Shown one piece after another: positions 24,373 through 32,855 of a stretch of 64,000 nt of DNA (position 1 is its first letter; the number at the start of each line of letters is the position of its first letter). The translations under genes and the position numbers were made by a program. Below the pieces are notes generated by a model, which saw only the letters and a program-made list of their open reading frames with translations, was not told where the DNA came from and did not search any database. Origin of the DNA: an uncultured Polaribacter sp. (GTDB lineage: Bacteria; Bacteroidota; Bacteroidia; Flavobacteriales; Flavobacteriaceae); NCBI RefSeq assembly GCF_947495205.1, contig NZ_CANLXV010000002.1:62001-126000 (forward strand), in the 5' to 3' direction.

Positions 24373-24804
24373 TTACAATTGCTTCATTTTTCCTGTCCAG
24401 GTTCTTCCACCTAAAGTAGATTCGTAGTAGATTTTACCTTTTTTTATTTTTGTTATTTTAAACTTTAACTCTGTTCCTTCCTTAAAAGGAAAATTAGGTA
24501 AATTAGCATCTTTTAGCGTCATATAACACTCGTTATCTGAAACCCAGTCTATAGAAGATTTAATAAAATATTTTCCATCATTAAAATACTCTATGTGTTC
24601 ATCTTCTGTAATAACCACTAAAACGTCTTTATCTTTATATTTGTAGGTGTACGTAGTTTCTTCTAATAAAGGGCTAATTTCACTTTTAAAACTTTTCTCT
24701 TTATTAAATTCAACGAGTTTAGTTGAGGTGTTCATTGCAACACTTTGTGCTTTTATTGAAATAGAACATAAAATAATTGCGAATAATAATTGTAATTTTT
24801 TCAT
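24373..24804 (-). CDS. Small secreted protein, possibly calycin-like, unknown function
   Basis: A 143-residue protein with a signal peptide (MKKLQLLFAIILCSISIKAQ). The mature part alternates strands and charged turns (TYTYKYKDKDVLVVITEDEH, ECYMTLKDANLPNFPFKEGT, GKIYYESTLGGRTWTGKMKQ). This resembles the lipocalin-like domains common in flavobacteria, but I cannot confirm the family. It is a single gene with its own terminator and a perfect inverted repeat in its upstream region (24822-24848). Confidence 0.72.
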   Translation of the reverse strand: MKKLQLLFAIILCSISIKAQSVAMNTSTKLVEFNKEKSFKSEISPLLEETTYTYKYKDKDVLVVITEDEHIEYFNDGKYFIKSSIDWVSDNECYMTLKDANLPNFPFKEGTELKFKITKIKKGKIYYESTLGGRTWTGKMKQL

Positions 24805-24821
24805 TATAATAAATTTTTAAA

Positions 24822-24848
24822 AGTATACAAGTTAAAGAATTGTATACT
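24822..24848. repeat. 9-bp inverted repeat upstream of the small secreted protein gene
   Basis: AGTATACAA (24822-24830) and TTGTATACT (24840-24848) are perfect inverted copies with a nine-base spacer, 18 bases before the start codon. It could be an operator or a leader hairpin. Confidence 0.5.
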
Positions 24849-24944
24849 GGGGGATTAATAAAAATATTAATATATATTAATTGTACAGCTGCAAGATATA
24901 GAATTTATAATTAAACTCTATAGGTAATTTTCTTATTTTTTTAA

Positions 24945-24966
24945 AAAAGGAGAAATAACTCCTTTT
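24945..24966 (-). terminator. Terminator of the cco operon
   Basis: AAAAGGAG (24945-24952) pairs with CTCCTTTT (24959-24966) around a six-base loop. On the minus strand a T run follows. It lies about 80 bases after the last cco-operon gene. Confidence 0.7.
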
Positions 24967-25044
24967 AAAATGACTATTTAAGAGTAAAAACACCTATTTT
25001 TAAGAATACCTTAAACGAAAGCTATAAGCTAAAATAACTAGACA

Positions 25045-25743
25045 TTAATTACAAAAAGAATTTGCAGATACTAAATCTAAAACTGGAGCTGGAGAGATAT
25101 AAGGTATACCTAAGCCTAAACCACGAAGAATAAACAACACTCCAATACAAACTACAAGAACTGGTATTGTTTTCTGTATTTTCTTTCGGAAAGCTCCTTT
25201 TGTAAAATTGCCTAAATAGACAACAGCGGTCATTAATGGGATGGTGCCTAAACCAAATAAAAACATATATAAGCTGCCAGAAAAAGCATTAGTAGTGGCT
25301 AAAGCTCCAAAAATTGCCATATAAACCAAACCACAAGGTAAAAACCCATTTAAAAAACCTATGGTAAAAAAAGTATCATTCCCTTTTTTCTTTAATTCTT
25401 TACCCAAAGTACTTTTAAGCTTACCTATTAGAAGGGTAATTTTTGAAGCAAAATTAATCTTTTTAAAAATTCTAGGAAAAAGTATAAAAGCAATCATTAA
25501 AACCCCAGCAATTATAGAAACTTGTTGTTGAAAGCCAAATAAGAAAAAACTTTTTCCTAAAAAACCAAATAGCAATCCTATAAGACTATAGGTTAATAAT
25601 CTTCCTAAATGGTAACTTAATATTTGTAAAAAGCCCTTTTGTTTATTTTTTCTATCTATTGGCAACATAAAAGCAATAGGCCCGCACATTCCCACGCAGT
25701 GGAAACTGCCTAACAAACCAAATATGAGCGCTGATAAAAACAT
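25045..25743 (-). CDS. TauE/SafE- or DsbD_2-type membrane protein of the cbb3 oxidase cluster
   Basis: A 232-residue protein with about six membrane helices. The N-terminal GLLGSFHCVGMCGPIAFMLP is the HCxGMCGP signature of the UreH/DsbD_2 transmembrane family regularly found at the end of cco operons. GFLNGFLPCGLVYMAIFGAL is its second conserved half. It is thought to serve oxidase maturation through metal or thiol handling, but the role is not settled. Its start codon overlaps the ccoH stop (TAATG), so translation is coupled. Confidence 0.82.
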   Translation of the reverse strand: MFLSALIFGLLGSFHCVGMCGPIAFMLPIDRKNKQKGFLQILSYHLGRLLTYSLIGLLFGFLGKSFFLFGFQQQVSIIAGVLMIAFILFPRIFKKINFASKITLLIGKLKSTLGKELKKKGNDTFFTIGFLNGFLPCGLVYMAIFGALATTNAFSGSLYMFLFGLGTIPLMTAVVYLGNFTKGAFRKKIQKTIPVLVVCIGVLFILRGLGLGIPYISPAPVLDLVSANSFCN

Positions 25744-26189
25744 TAGTATACAATTTCTTTTTTTACAAGGTATTCCTTATTTTTATATTTGAAGCCTATA
25801 TTAATGTTCCAACGACCATCTACTAAACGTTTCTCAGGCACGAGCAAATATGTATTAGCGTTTGAAATAGGTATTTCAAAATCTAATTGTTTATTAGATG
25901 GTCTATATAGGAACACTTTTCCTTTTATTTTGTTTGAAGTAAAATCTTTAGGGAATGCTATTTGCAAACCTTTTGTAGTTCTTTGAATTGTAATTTTTTC
26001 TTTTAAATTATTTGCATTTTTTTCTGCATTAATTTCGTTTTGAAAACCCAATTCTTTCTGGTAATATTTTTCTGTAACCAAATCATGACTATACGTATTG
26101 TCTGTACTCATTGTAATTACGAAATACATAATAAAGGCTATAAAACCTATAATGGCAATTACAATTCCTGTTCCCCAATTAAACTTCAT
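25743..26189 (-). CDS. ccoH: Cbb3 oxidase assembly protein CcoH/FixH
   Basis: A 148-residue protein with one N-terminal membrane helix (NWGTGIVIAIIGFIAFIMYF) and a periplasmic FixH domain containing DLVTEKYYQKELGFQNEINA. FixH/CcoH stabilises the cbb3 assembly intermediate. It lies 91 bases after ccoG and overlaps the next gene by one base. The assignment rests on this motif and position. Confidence 0.88.
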   Translation of the reverse strand: MKFNWGTGIVIAIIGFIAFIMYFVITMSTDNTYSHDLVTEKYYQKELGFQNEINAEKNANNLKEKITIQRTTKGLQIAFPKDFTSNKIKGKVFLYRPSNKQLDFEIPISNANTYLLVPEKRLVDGRWNINIGFKYKNKEYLVKKEIVY

Positions 26190-26280
26190 AAGTTTTACTT
26201 TATTTATTGATTATAGTTGATTTTTTTCCTTTTATTAAGGTAAATTATTCACTTTTTTTACAACAGTTTACTTTCTAAAA

Positions 26281-27702
26281 CTACTTATAACTTCTTGGTC
26301 CTAAAAAATTTGTAATGGTGGTTTCTATTAATTTATTGCCACTATATACACCTATTTCTACTTTATCTTTATCGGTTTTTAAAGCTGCATTGTTTAATTC
26401 TATAAAAAGAGTACCTTCTGCCAAACCTTGTTTTGGTACTATAAAATTCTTGTTTGAAACTAAATTTATTGTTCCTTTATGAGATAAAATTTTATAACTA
26501 ACGTCTTTAATATCTTTAGATGTTTTATTAATTACTTTAAAAGTGTAAACATTGCTAATAATGTTGTTTTCTTTTTGTTGATACAATTGCCCTGGTAATC
26601 TTAAAATGGTAGCCTCTACATCATTTCTTAAGAATAACATTCCCACTAAAATACCCACTAAAATTAATAATACTGCAGAATATCCTTTCATTCTTGCCGT
26701 AAACTGAAAAGGTTTCTTTTTTGCAATATTGTCTTCGCTTGCATATCTAATTAAGCCTTTTGGCAAATTAATGCTTTCCATAATATGATCACATTCATCT
26801 ATACAAGCCGTACAATTTACACACTCTAATTGTGTACCGTTTCTAATATCTATTCCTGTTGGGCAAACCACAACACATTGTTTACAATCTATACAATCTC
26901 CTTTTCCTAACGCTTCTCTATCTTCGTTTTTTCTAAATTTAGACCTACCTTCTTCTCTTTCTCCACGTTTGTAATCGTATGCAACATTTATAGTTTTGTT
27001 GTCTAACAAAACACCTTGCAATCTACCATAGGGACAAGCTATAATACAAACCTGCTCTCTAAACCAAGCAAATACAAAATAAAAAACACATGTAAAAATT
27101 GTTAAAGAAATTAAGGTACTAATATTGTCTAAAGGATTTCCTGTAATGTAGCTTATTAAGGTATCTCCACCAATTAAATAGGCCAAAAACACGTTTGCGA
27201 TGATGAAAGAAATCACAAAGAAAATAGACCATTTTAAAAGTCGTTTTCTAATTTTTTCTGCATTCCAAGGTTGTTTATCTAATCTAATTTGTTTTCCTCT
27301 ATCACCATCTATCCAATATTCTATTTTTCTGAAAACCATTTCTAAAAATATGGTTTGCGGACAAATCCATCCACAGAAAATACGCCCAAAAATAACCGTA
27401 AAAAGAATTACAAATACAACACCAACAATCATAGAAACCACTAACAAATAAAAATCTTGTGGCCAAAATGGAAAACTAAAAATAGTAAACTTACGCTCTA
27501 AAACATTAAATAATAAAAATTGATTCCCATTAATTTTAATAAAAGGAGCGGAAAGTAAAAATGCTAACAAAAAATAGCTAACTAAACTTCTGTACTTATA
27601 AAACTTTCCACTAGGCTTTTTAGGAAAAACCCAAGAACGATTTCCATCAGCAGTTATAGTACCAATAGTATCTCTAAATTGTTCGTTTTTGGGTGTTTCC
27701 AT
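26281..27702 (-). CDS. ccoG: Cbb3 oxidase accessory ferredoxin-like protein CcoG
   Basis: A 473-residue membrane protein with about five helices and a polyferredoxin domain. FCGWICPQTIFLEMVFRKIE is the family signature in the membrane part. Two 4Fe-4S motifs lie at about residues 269-300: CIDCKQCVVVCP and CVNCTACIDECD. The C-terminal domain is an Ig-like fold (YTFKVINKTSKDIKDVSYKI). CcoG is linked to copper reduction during oxidase assembly. It follows ccoP by 27 bases. Confidence 0.94.
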   Translation of the reverse strand: METPKNEQFRDTIGTITADGNRSWVFPKKPSGKFYKYRSLVSYFLLAFLLSAPFIKINGNQFLLFNVLERKFTIFSFPFWPQDFYLLVVSMIVGVVFVILFTVIFGRIFCGWICPQTIFLEMVFRKIEYWIDGDRGKQIRLDKQPWNAEKIRKRLLKWSIFFVISFIIANVFLAYLIGGDTLISYITGNPLDNISTLISLTIFTCVFYFVFAWFREQVCIIACPYGRLQGVLLDNKTINVAYDYKRGEREEGRSKFRKNEDREALGKGDCIDCKQCVVVCPTGIDIRNGTQLECVNCTACIDECDHIMESINLPKGLIRYASEDNIAKKKPFQFTARMKGYSAVLLILVGILVGMLFLRNDVEATILRLPGQLYQQKENNIISNVYTFKVINKTSKDIKDVSYKILSHKGTINLVSNKNFIVPKQGLAEGTLFIELNNAALKTDKDKVEIGVYSGNKLIETTITNFLGPRSYK

Positions 27703-27729
27703 TTTTTAAAACTAAAAAATTATGTTTTC

Positions 27730-28593
27730 TTATTTTGCTATTTCTTCCCAGATTTCACCTTGTGGCGCTTTTGCTTTGGCAGGAGTTGTACCTTGTAAAG
27801 AAAGTACATAACTGGCTACTTTTGCCATATCAGCTGCTTTTAGTGTTTTATTCCAAGCAATCATACCTTTACCATCTCTACCGCCATTTGCAATGGTGTT
27901 AAAAACGTTTTTAATACCACCTCCTAATAACCAATATTTGTCTGTTAAGTTTGGTCCAATTTGTCCGCCACCATCTTTTAAGTGACAAGACGCACAATTT
28001 AAATTAAAAACAGCTTTACCTCTGCTTAAGTCTGAAGCTTCTGTTAATAAGGTTACATTTTCTGCGGTAATTAAATCTGTTGCAGTTGCTTTGTATTTAC
28101 TTACTTCCCTTTTTGCTTGTGCAACAGCTTTGTCATATTCCATAATTTGATTGTCATCATTCAACACGTGAAATCTTACCAAATACACAACTGCAAAAAC
28201 CATAGTTGCATAAAACATATACACCCACCAAGGTGGTAATGTATTGTCTAGCTCTCTAATACCATCGTAATTATGCTCTAAAATAATTTCTTCTTCTTGC
28301 TCAACTTCTTTAGCTTTAGTCCATTTTGCTAATAAATTTTTAATCCATAATTTTGGATCTTCAGCAACAATCCCATCTTTTTCATTTTGCAATTCAGTTG
28401 CTTTTTTTATAGCAATAACATTTACCATTTCTTTTAGTACAACTACTAAAATAAAACCAATTAAAGCTAACCAAACTAATGGATTCTCATAAATACTTAA
28501 TGGGTTTTCGTACACCATAAACGATTTTGCAAGTGCTATAAACGTAACAATTACAAAAACTACATATATTGTAGATTGAAAAGATTTTTTCAT
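27730..28593 (-). CDS. ccoP: Cbb3 oxidase subunit III, single-haem CcoP
   Basis: A 287-residue cytochrome c subunit. Two N-terminal helices (about 8-25, 38-56) are followed by a linker, a third helix at WWVYMFYATMVFAVVYLVRF and one cytochrome c domain with C200-A-S-C203-H204. The axial Met is probably in GKGMIAWNK. Proteobacterial CcoP carries two haem c groups; only one CxxCH exists here, as commonly described for Bacteroidota. The Lys/Glu-rich linker at about 70-110 is long. ccoQ precedes it by 18 bases. Confidence 0.93.
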   Translation of the reverse strand: MKKSFQSTIYVVFVIVTFIALAKSFMVYENPLSIYENPLVWLALIGFILVVVLKEMVNVIAIKKATELQNEKDGIVAEDPKLWIKNLLAKWTKAKEVEQEEEIILEHNYDGIRELDNTLPPWWVYMFYATMVFAVVYLVRFHVLNDDNQIMEYDKAVAQAKREVSKYKATATDLITAENVTLLTEASDLSRGKAVFNLNCASCHLKDGGGQIGPNLTDKYWLLGGGIKNVFNTIANGGRDGKGMIAWNKTLKAADMAKVASYVLSLQGTTPAKAKAPQGEIWEEIAK

Positions 28594-28611
28594 TTTTTTA
28601 AAGCTTAATAA

Positions 28612-28776
28612 TTAATCTAATGGCATTTGACTTACCTTATTGATGTATTCTTTTTTAGCGGTAAAAACCCACCAAAATAAGACTACAAAAAAGGTGAAAA
28701 ATATAACTAATGATATTATTGGGTAAATTTCTATACCAGTAATACTCTCTAAATGTCCTTTTAAAAACTTAAACAT
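28612..28776 (-). CDS. ccoQ: Cbb3 oxidase small subunit CcoQ-like
   Basis: A 54-residue protein between ccoNO and ccoP, translated from the minus strand. It has one membrane helix (ISLVIFFTFFVVLFWWVFTA, about 21-40) followed by a basic tail (KKEYINKV), the layout of CcoQ. It starts 5 bases after the ccoNO stop. CcoQ stabilises the oxidase complex. Such short proteins diverge fast, so the call leans on position and topology. Confidence 0.82.
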   Translation of the reverse strand: MFKFLKGHLESITGIEIYPIISLVIFFTFFVVLFWWVFTAKKEYINKVSQMPLD

Positions 28777-28781
28777 AATTT

Positions 28782-30977
28782 TTATTTTTTACTGATTTGT
28801 TGCTCTTCCTTTACTTTAATATCTGTTCCTAAACGTTGTATGTATGCAATTAATGCTACAATTTCTCTATCTCGCATTTCTACAAAATCTTCCCCATTTG
28901 CTTTTGCGTACTTTTTATCTGCATCATAATTTTTTGCAAAATCTGGGTCTGCATATAAATTTGCTTCAATTTGCGCGCCTTGTGTTAACATATCTTTTTC
29001 TGCATTTGCAATTTCTTCTTCAGAATAAGGTACACCTAAAGAAACCATTACTTCCATTTTATCTGTTGTAGAAGATTTGTCTAGCTCGTTTGAAATTAAC
29101 CATTTGTAGGATGGCATTATAGAACCTGGTGAGGTACTTTGCGGATCGTACATGTGGTTTAAGTGCCAACTATCATTGTATTTTGCACCTACTCTATGTA
29201 AGTCTGGCCCTGTACGTTTACTTCCCCATAAAAATGGATGATCGTATACAAATTCTCCTGCTTTAGAATATTCTCCATAACGCTCTACTTCACTTCTAAA
29301 AGGTCTTACCATTTGTGAGTGACACCCAACACAACCTTCTCTTATATATAAATCTCTTCCTTCTAACTCTAAAGGAGTGTAAGGTTTAACACTACTTATA
29401 GTTGGTATGTTAGATTTTACTAATAAAGTTGGTATAATTTGTACAGCACCACCAATTAAAATTGCTACAGTTGCATAAATGGTTAATTTTACTGGTTTTC
29501 TTTCTAACCAAGTGTGGTATGCTTCTCCTTTTGTTCTGTATTTTGGTACTTTTGATAAAGCTGCAGCTTCTGCCAATTCATCTGTAACTTTACTACCAGA
29601 TCTTACAGTTCTTACAACGTTATATAACATTACTATTGCACCTAAAATATACATACTACCACCAATGGCACGCATCCAATACATTGGTATAATTTCGTTT
29701 ACTGTTTCTAAAAAATTACCATAAGCTAAAGAACCATCTGGATTAAATTGTTTCCACATAGAGGCTTGTACGAAACCTGCTACATACATTGGCAAAGCGT
29801 ATAATATAATACCTAAAGTACCTATCCAAAAATGTACGTTTGCTAACGCTTTAGAGTATAAAGTTGTTTTGAATAATCTTGGTATCATCCAGTATAACAT
29901 ACCAAATGCTAAGAAACCATTCCATGCTAAAGCACCAACATGCACGTGGGCAATAATCCAATCTGAAAAGTGGGCAATTGCGTTTACATTTTTAAGTGAT
30001 AACATTGGCCCTTCAAAAGTTGCCATACCATAACCTGTAATGGCAACCACCATAAATTTTAAAACAGGATCTGTACGTACTTTATCCCAAGCACCTCTTA
30101 ATGTTAACAAACCGTTTATCATACCACCCCAAGAAGGGGCAATTAACATTACAGAAAAAGCAACACCTAAGTTTTGCGCCCAATCTGGTAAAGCTGTGTA
30201 TAATAAATGGTGAGGTCCTGCCCAAATATAAATGAAGATTAAAGACCAAAAGTGAACAATAGATAATTTATAAGAATATACAGGTCTATTTGCTGCTTTT
30301 GGCACAAAATAATACATTAACCCTAAAAATGGTGTTGTTAAGAAAAATGCAACTGCATTATGCCCATACCACCATTGTACTAATGCATCTTGCACACCCG
30401 CATAAACAGAATATGATTTTAGCATACCTACTGGTAAAGCTAAACTGTTAAAAATATGCAATACTGCCACTGTTACAAAAGTTCCTAAATAAAACCAAAC
30501 TGCAACGTATAAGTGTCGCTGTCTTCTTTGTAAGATTGTCCAAATCATGTTTACACCAAAAGCCACCCAAACCAAAGCAATGGCAATATCTATTGGCCAC
30601 TCTAACTCTGCGTATTCTTTAGATGATGTATATCCTAAAGGAAGTGTTATAGCTGCTGCAACAATAATTGCTTGCCAACCCCAAAAATTAAAGTTGCTTA
30701 AAAAGTTACTAGCCATTCTTGCTTTTAACAAACGTTGTAGCGAGTAATAAACACCTGCGTAAATTGCATTACCTACAAAGGCAAAAATTACTGCATTGGT
30801 GTGTAATGGTCTTAAACGACCAAAGCTTAACCAAGATATACCTTCTGTTAAGTTTGGGAATAAAAACATTAAAGCTAAAAGTAAACCTACAGACATACCA
30901 ACTATTCCCCATAGTAAGGTTGCGTAAATAAACTTTTTTACGATTTTATTATCGTAATAAAATTGTTGCATTTCCAT
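28782..30977 (-). CDS. ccoNO: Cbb3 oxidase subunits I and II fused (CcoNO)
   Basis: A 731-residue fusion. The N-terminal CcoN part (about 1-480) has twelve or so helices and haem-copper oxidase histidines in RPLHTNAVIFAFVGN, WYGHNAVAFFLTTPFLGLMY and IIAHVHVGALAWNGFLAFGM. The CcoO part follows after a helix near 500 and holds the haem c site C549-V-G-C552-H553 (REGCVGCHSQMVRPF) and GPDLHRVGAKY. Proton-pumping reduction of oxygen at low concentration is the family role. The fused form is normal in Bacteroidota. An alternative start is the Met two codons in. Confidence 0.95.
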   Translation of the reverse strand: MEMQQFYYDNKIVKKFIYATLLWGIVGMSVGLLLALMFLFPNLTEGISWLSFGRLRPLHTNAVIFAFVGNAIYAGVYYSLQRLLKARMASNFLSNFNFWGWQAIIVAAAITLPLGYTSSKEYAELEWPIDIAIALVWVAFGVNMIWTILQRRQRHLYVAVWFYLGTFVTVAVLHIFNSLALPVGMLKSYSVYAGVQDALVQWWYGHNAVAFFLTTPFLGLMYYFVPKAANRPVYSYKLSIVHFWSLIFIYIWAGPHHLLYTALPDWAQNLGVAFSVMLIAPSWGGMINGLLTLRGAWDKVRTDPVLKFMVVAITGYGMATFEGPMLSLKNVNAIAHFSDWIIAHVHVGALAWNGFLAFGMLYWMIPRLFKTTLYSKALANVHFWIGTLGIILYALPMYVAGFVQASMWKQFNPDGSLAYGNFLETVNEIIPMYWMRAIGGSMYILGAIVMLYNVVRTVRSGSKVTDELAEAAALSKVPKYRTKGEAYHTWLERKPVKLTIYATVAILIGGAVQIIPTLLVKSNIPTISSVKPYTPLELEGRDLYIREGCVGCHSQMVRPFRSEVERYGEYSKAGEFVYDHPFLWGSKRTGPDLHRVGAKYNDSWHLNHMYDPQSTSPGSIMPSYKWLISNELDKSSTTDKMEVMVSLGVPYSEEEIANAEKDMLTQGAQIEANLYADPDFAKNYDADKKYAKANGEDFVEMRDREIVALIAYIQRLGTDIKVKEEQQISKK

Positions 30978-30987
30978 AATTTAAAAT

Positions 30988-31164
30988 TTAATCTTTTGTT
31001 AGTTTTTTGGTTTTATTGATAACAAGTTCATCATCAAACAACATGCGGACAGAAGGTGTATACGAATCATCATATTGTCCTTTTTTTACTGAATAAATAA
31101 ATGCAATAAAAAAAATTATTGCCACTAAAATACTTAGTGTTAGAAGTAGGTATATTACGCTCAT
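30988..31164 (-). CDS. ccoS: Cbb3 oxidase maturation protein CcoS
   Basis: A 58-residue protein with one membrane helix (MSVIYLLLTLSILVAIIFFI) and the tail GQYDDSYTPSVRMLFDDE, which is the CcoS pattern. I chose the ATG at 31164; a start at 31191 would lie inside the promoter element TACCTTTG. CcoS is needed for cofactor insertion into cbb3 oxidase. It is the first gene of the operon, 10 bases before ccoNO. Confidence 0.92.
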   Translation of the reverse strand: MSVIYLLLTLSILVAIIFFIAFIYSVKKGQYDDSYTPSVRMLFDDELVINKTKKLTKD

Positions 31165-31188
31165 ATCTTGCCTGATAATTTGATACAA

Positions 31189-31196
31189 CAAAGGTA
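31189..31196 (-). promoter_or_regulatory. -7 element of the ccoS operon promoter
   Basis: TACCTTTG on the minus strand matches TAnnTTTG exactly, 24 bases before the ccoS ATG. Its first base lies 29.5 bases from the centre of the FNR-type box at 31220-31231. Confidence 0.7.
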
Positions 31197-31218
31197 GTTT
31201 TGATGTTTATTTTAAAAT

Positions 31219-31232
31219 ATGACAATTGTCAT
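31219..31232. promoter_or_regulatory. FNR/CRP-type palindrome before ccoS
   Basis: ATGACAATTGTCAT is a perfect 14-bp palindrome with the TGA-N6-TCA core of CRP/FNR sites. Its position relative to the -7 element fits an activator site near -41.5. Confidence 0.72.
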
Positions 31233-31482
31233 GTTACTTAAAATTGTCTTAAAAAAAAGAGTTTTAACTATTATTTAGATCAATGAAAAAAGTAATATCA
31301 AATGCATGAAAAGGCTCATGTAGAAAAGATAAAATTAGAATGTAGTGGATTTAAATGTTTAAAAAACTGGTAAACTGAAAACATTTGTTACTTTCATTTT
31401 AAAAGAAGTTTTATAAAGTAATCCATACAAATTTTACAATTTTAAAATGATAGCTAACTATTATAGAAACTAAATAAGAATT
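31233..31482. other. Spacer between ccoS promoter and hemN
   Basis: About 250 AT-rich bases between the FNR-type box and the end of hemN. The longest open stretch I noticed is a 23-codon frame at 31302-31373 without coding character. No strong terminator hairpin is visible. Confidence 0.5.
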
Positions 31483-32853
31483 CTAAATCGTCATGGAAAA
31501 AAGTTGTGTTTTTGGCTTATTTTCTAATAAATGTATATCAAAAGCCATACAAATATTTCTTACGTAAGGTCTTGCTTTTTCTGGTATGGTTAACGTTTTT
31601 GCTTTTTTATCTATAAAAACCAAACCATCGTTTTGCATTTCTTCTAGTAATGTTAAATGTTTCTCTATATTATTAATTTCGGCCGATTTTTCATCCCACG
31701 TAGTGGAAAAATGACACATCATATTTAAAATGTGTTTTCTTATAATTCTATCTTCTTCAGATAACAAATGCCCTCTAAAAATTGGAATTTCACCTTGATT
31801 TACCAATTGCTGATATTCTTTTACCGTTTTTACATTTTGTGCAAATGCATACCAAGAATCGGAAATTGCAGACATGCCCAAACCAACCATTAATTGGGTT
31901 TTATTAGCTGTATAACCCATAAAATTTCTGTGTAAAGTTTTGTTGATGGTAGCTTTAAACAAACTATCGGTTTTTAAAGCAAAGTGATCCATACCAATTT
32001 CTTCATAGCCTAATGCTGCAAATAATTCTTTTCCAATTTCATACAACGCTCTTTTTTCTTCATCTTTTGGCAAATCTGCATCGTTGAAACCTCTTTGTCC
32101 AACGCCTTTTACCCAAGGCACGTGTGCGTAACTGTAAAATGAAATTCTATCGGGTTGTAATTCTTTGGTTTTATTGATGGTATAAATTACGTTTTCTTTG
32201 GTTTGGTGTGGTAAGCCAAAAATTAAATCGTGACTTACAGAAGTGTACCCAATTTCTCTAGACCATTTTGTTACTTGCTCCACAGCTTCAAAAGGTTGAA
32301 TTCTATGAATTGCTGTTTGTACTTTTTCATTATAATCTTGTACACCAAAACTTACTCTTGTAAAACCACAATTATACAACGTTTGTAATTGCGATTTTGT
32401 GGTATTATTTGGATGCCCTTCAAAACTAAATTCTGAATTTGGATGTTTTTCTGCATTTTCAAAAATGCCATCCATTAAGTATTTTAGGTTTTCTTTAGAA
32501 AAAAAAGTAGGCGTGCCACCACCTAAATGTAACTCTTTAACAATAGGAGTTTCAGTAACCAAAGCAACATATAATTTCCATTCTTTTAAAACAGTTTCTA
32601 TATACTCCTCTTCCACTTCGTGTCTTTTTGTAATGTGTTTATGACATGCACAAAACGTACACAAACTCTCACAAAATGGCAAATGAATGTATAAACTAAT
32701 ACCTTCTGTTGCATTACTTTCTTTAAAAGATTTTTGAAAGGATTGTATCCAATCTTGTTTCTCAATTCCGGCTTTGTTCCAATAAGGTACTGTTGGGTAA
32801 CTGGTATATCTTGGTCCTGGAATGTTATATTTTTGTACGAGTGATTTTTGCAT
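31483..32853 (-). CDS. hemN: Oxygen-independent coproporphyrinogen III oxidase
   Basis: A 456-residue radical SAM enzyme that decarboxylates coproporphyrinogen III without oxygen. LPFCESLCTFCAC carries the cluster motif Cys61-x3-Cys65-x2-Cys68 plus Cys70. YNIPGPRYTSYPTVPYW is the HemN start signature, and HLGGGTPTFFS binds S-adenosylmethionine. It starts 2 bases after ccoI. Haem supply at low oxygen fits the neighbouring haem-rich oxidase. Confidence 0.95.
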   Translation of the reverse strand: MQKSLVQKYNIPGPRYTSYPTVPYWNKAGIEKQDWIQSFQKSFKESNATEGISLYIHLPFCESLCTFCACHKHITKRHEVEEEYIETVLKEWKLYVALVTETPIVKELHLGGGTPTFFSKENLKYLMDGIFENAEKHPNSEFSFEGHPNNTTKSQLQTLYNCGFTRVSFGVQDYNEKVQTAIHRIQPFEAVEQVTKWSREIGYTSVSHDLIFGLPHQTKENVIYTINKTKELQPDRISFYSYAHVPWVKGVGQRGFNDADLPKDEEKRALYEIGKELFAALGYEEIGMDHFALKTDSLFKATINKTLHRNFMGYTANKTQLMVGLGMSAISDSWYAFAQNVKTVKEYQQLVNQGEIPIFRGHLLSEEDRIIRKHILNMMCHFSTTWDEKSAEINNIEKHLTLLEEMQNDGLVFIDKKAKTLTIPEKARPYVRNICMAFDIHLLENKPKTQLFSMTI

Positions 32854-32855
32854 AA

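Noticed and set aside
31302..31373. A 23-codon frame starting ATG in the spacer between ccoS and hemN
   Set aside because: No ribosome-site support, no recognisable composition, and frames this short arise often by chance in such AT-rich sequence.
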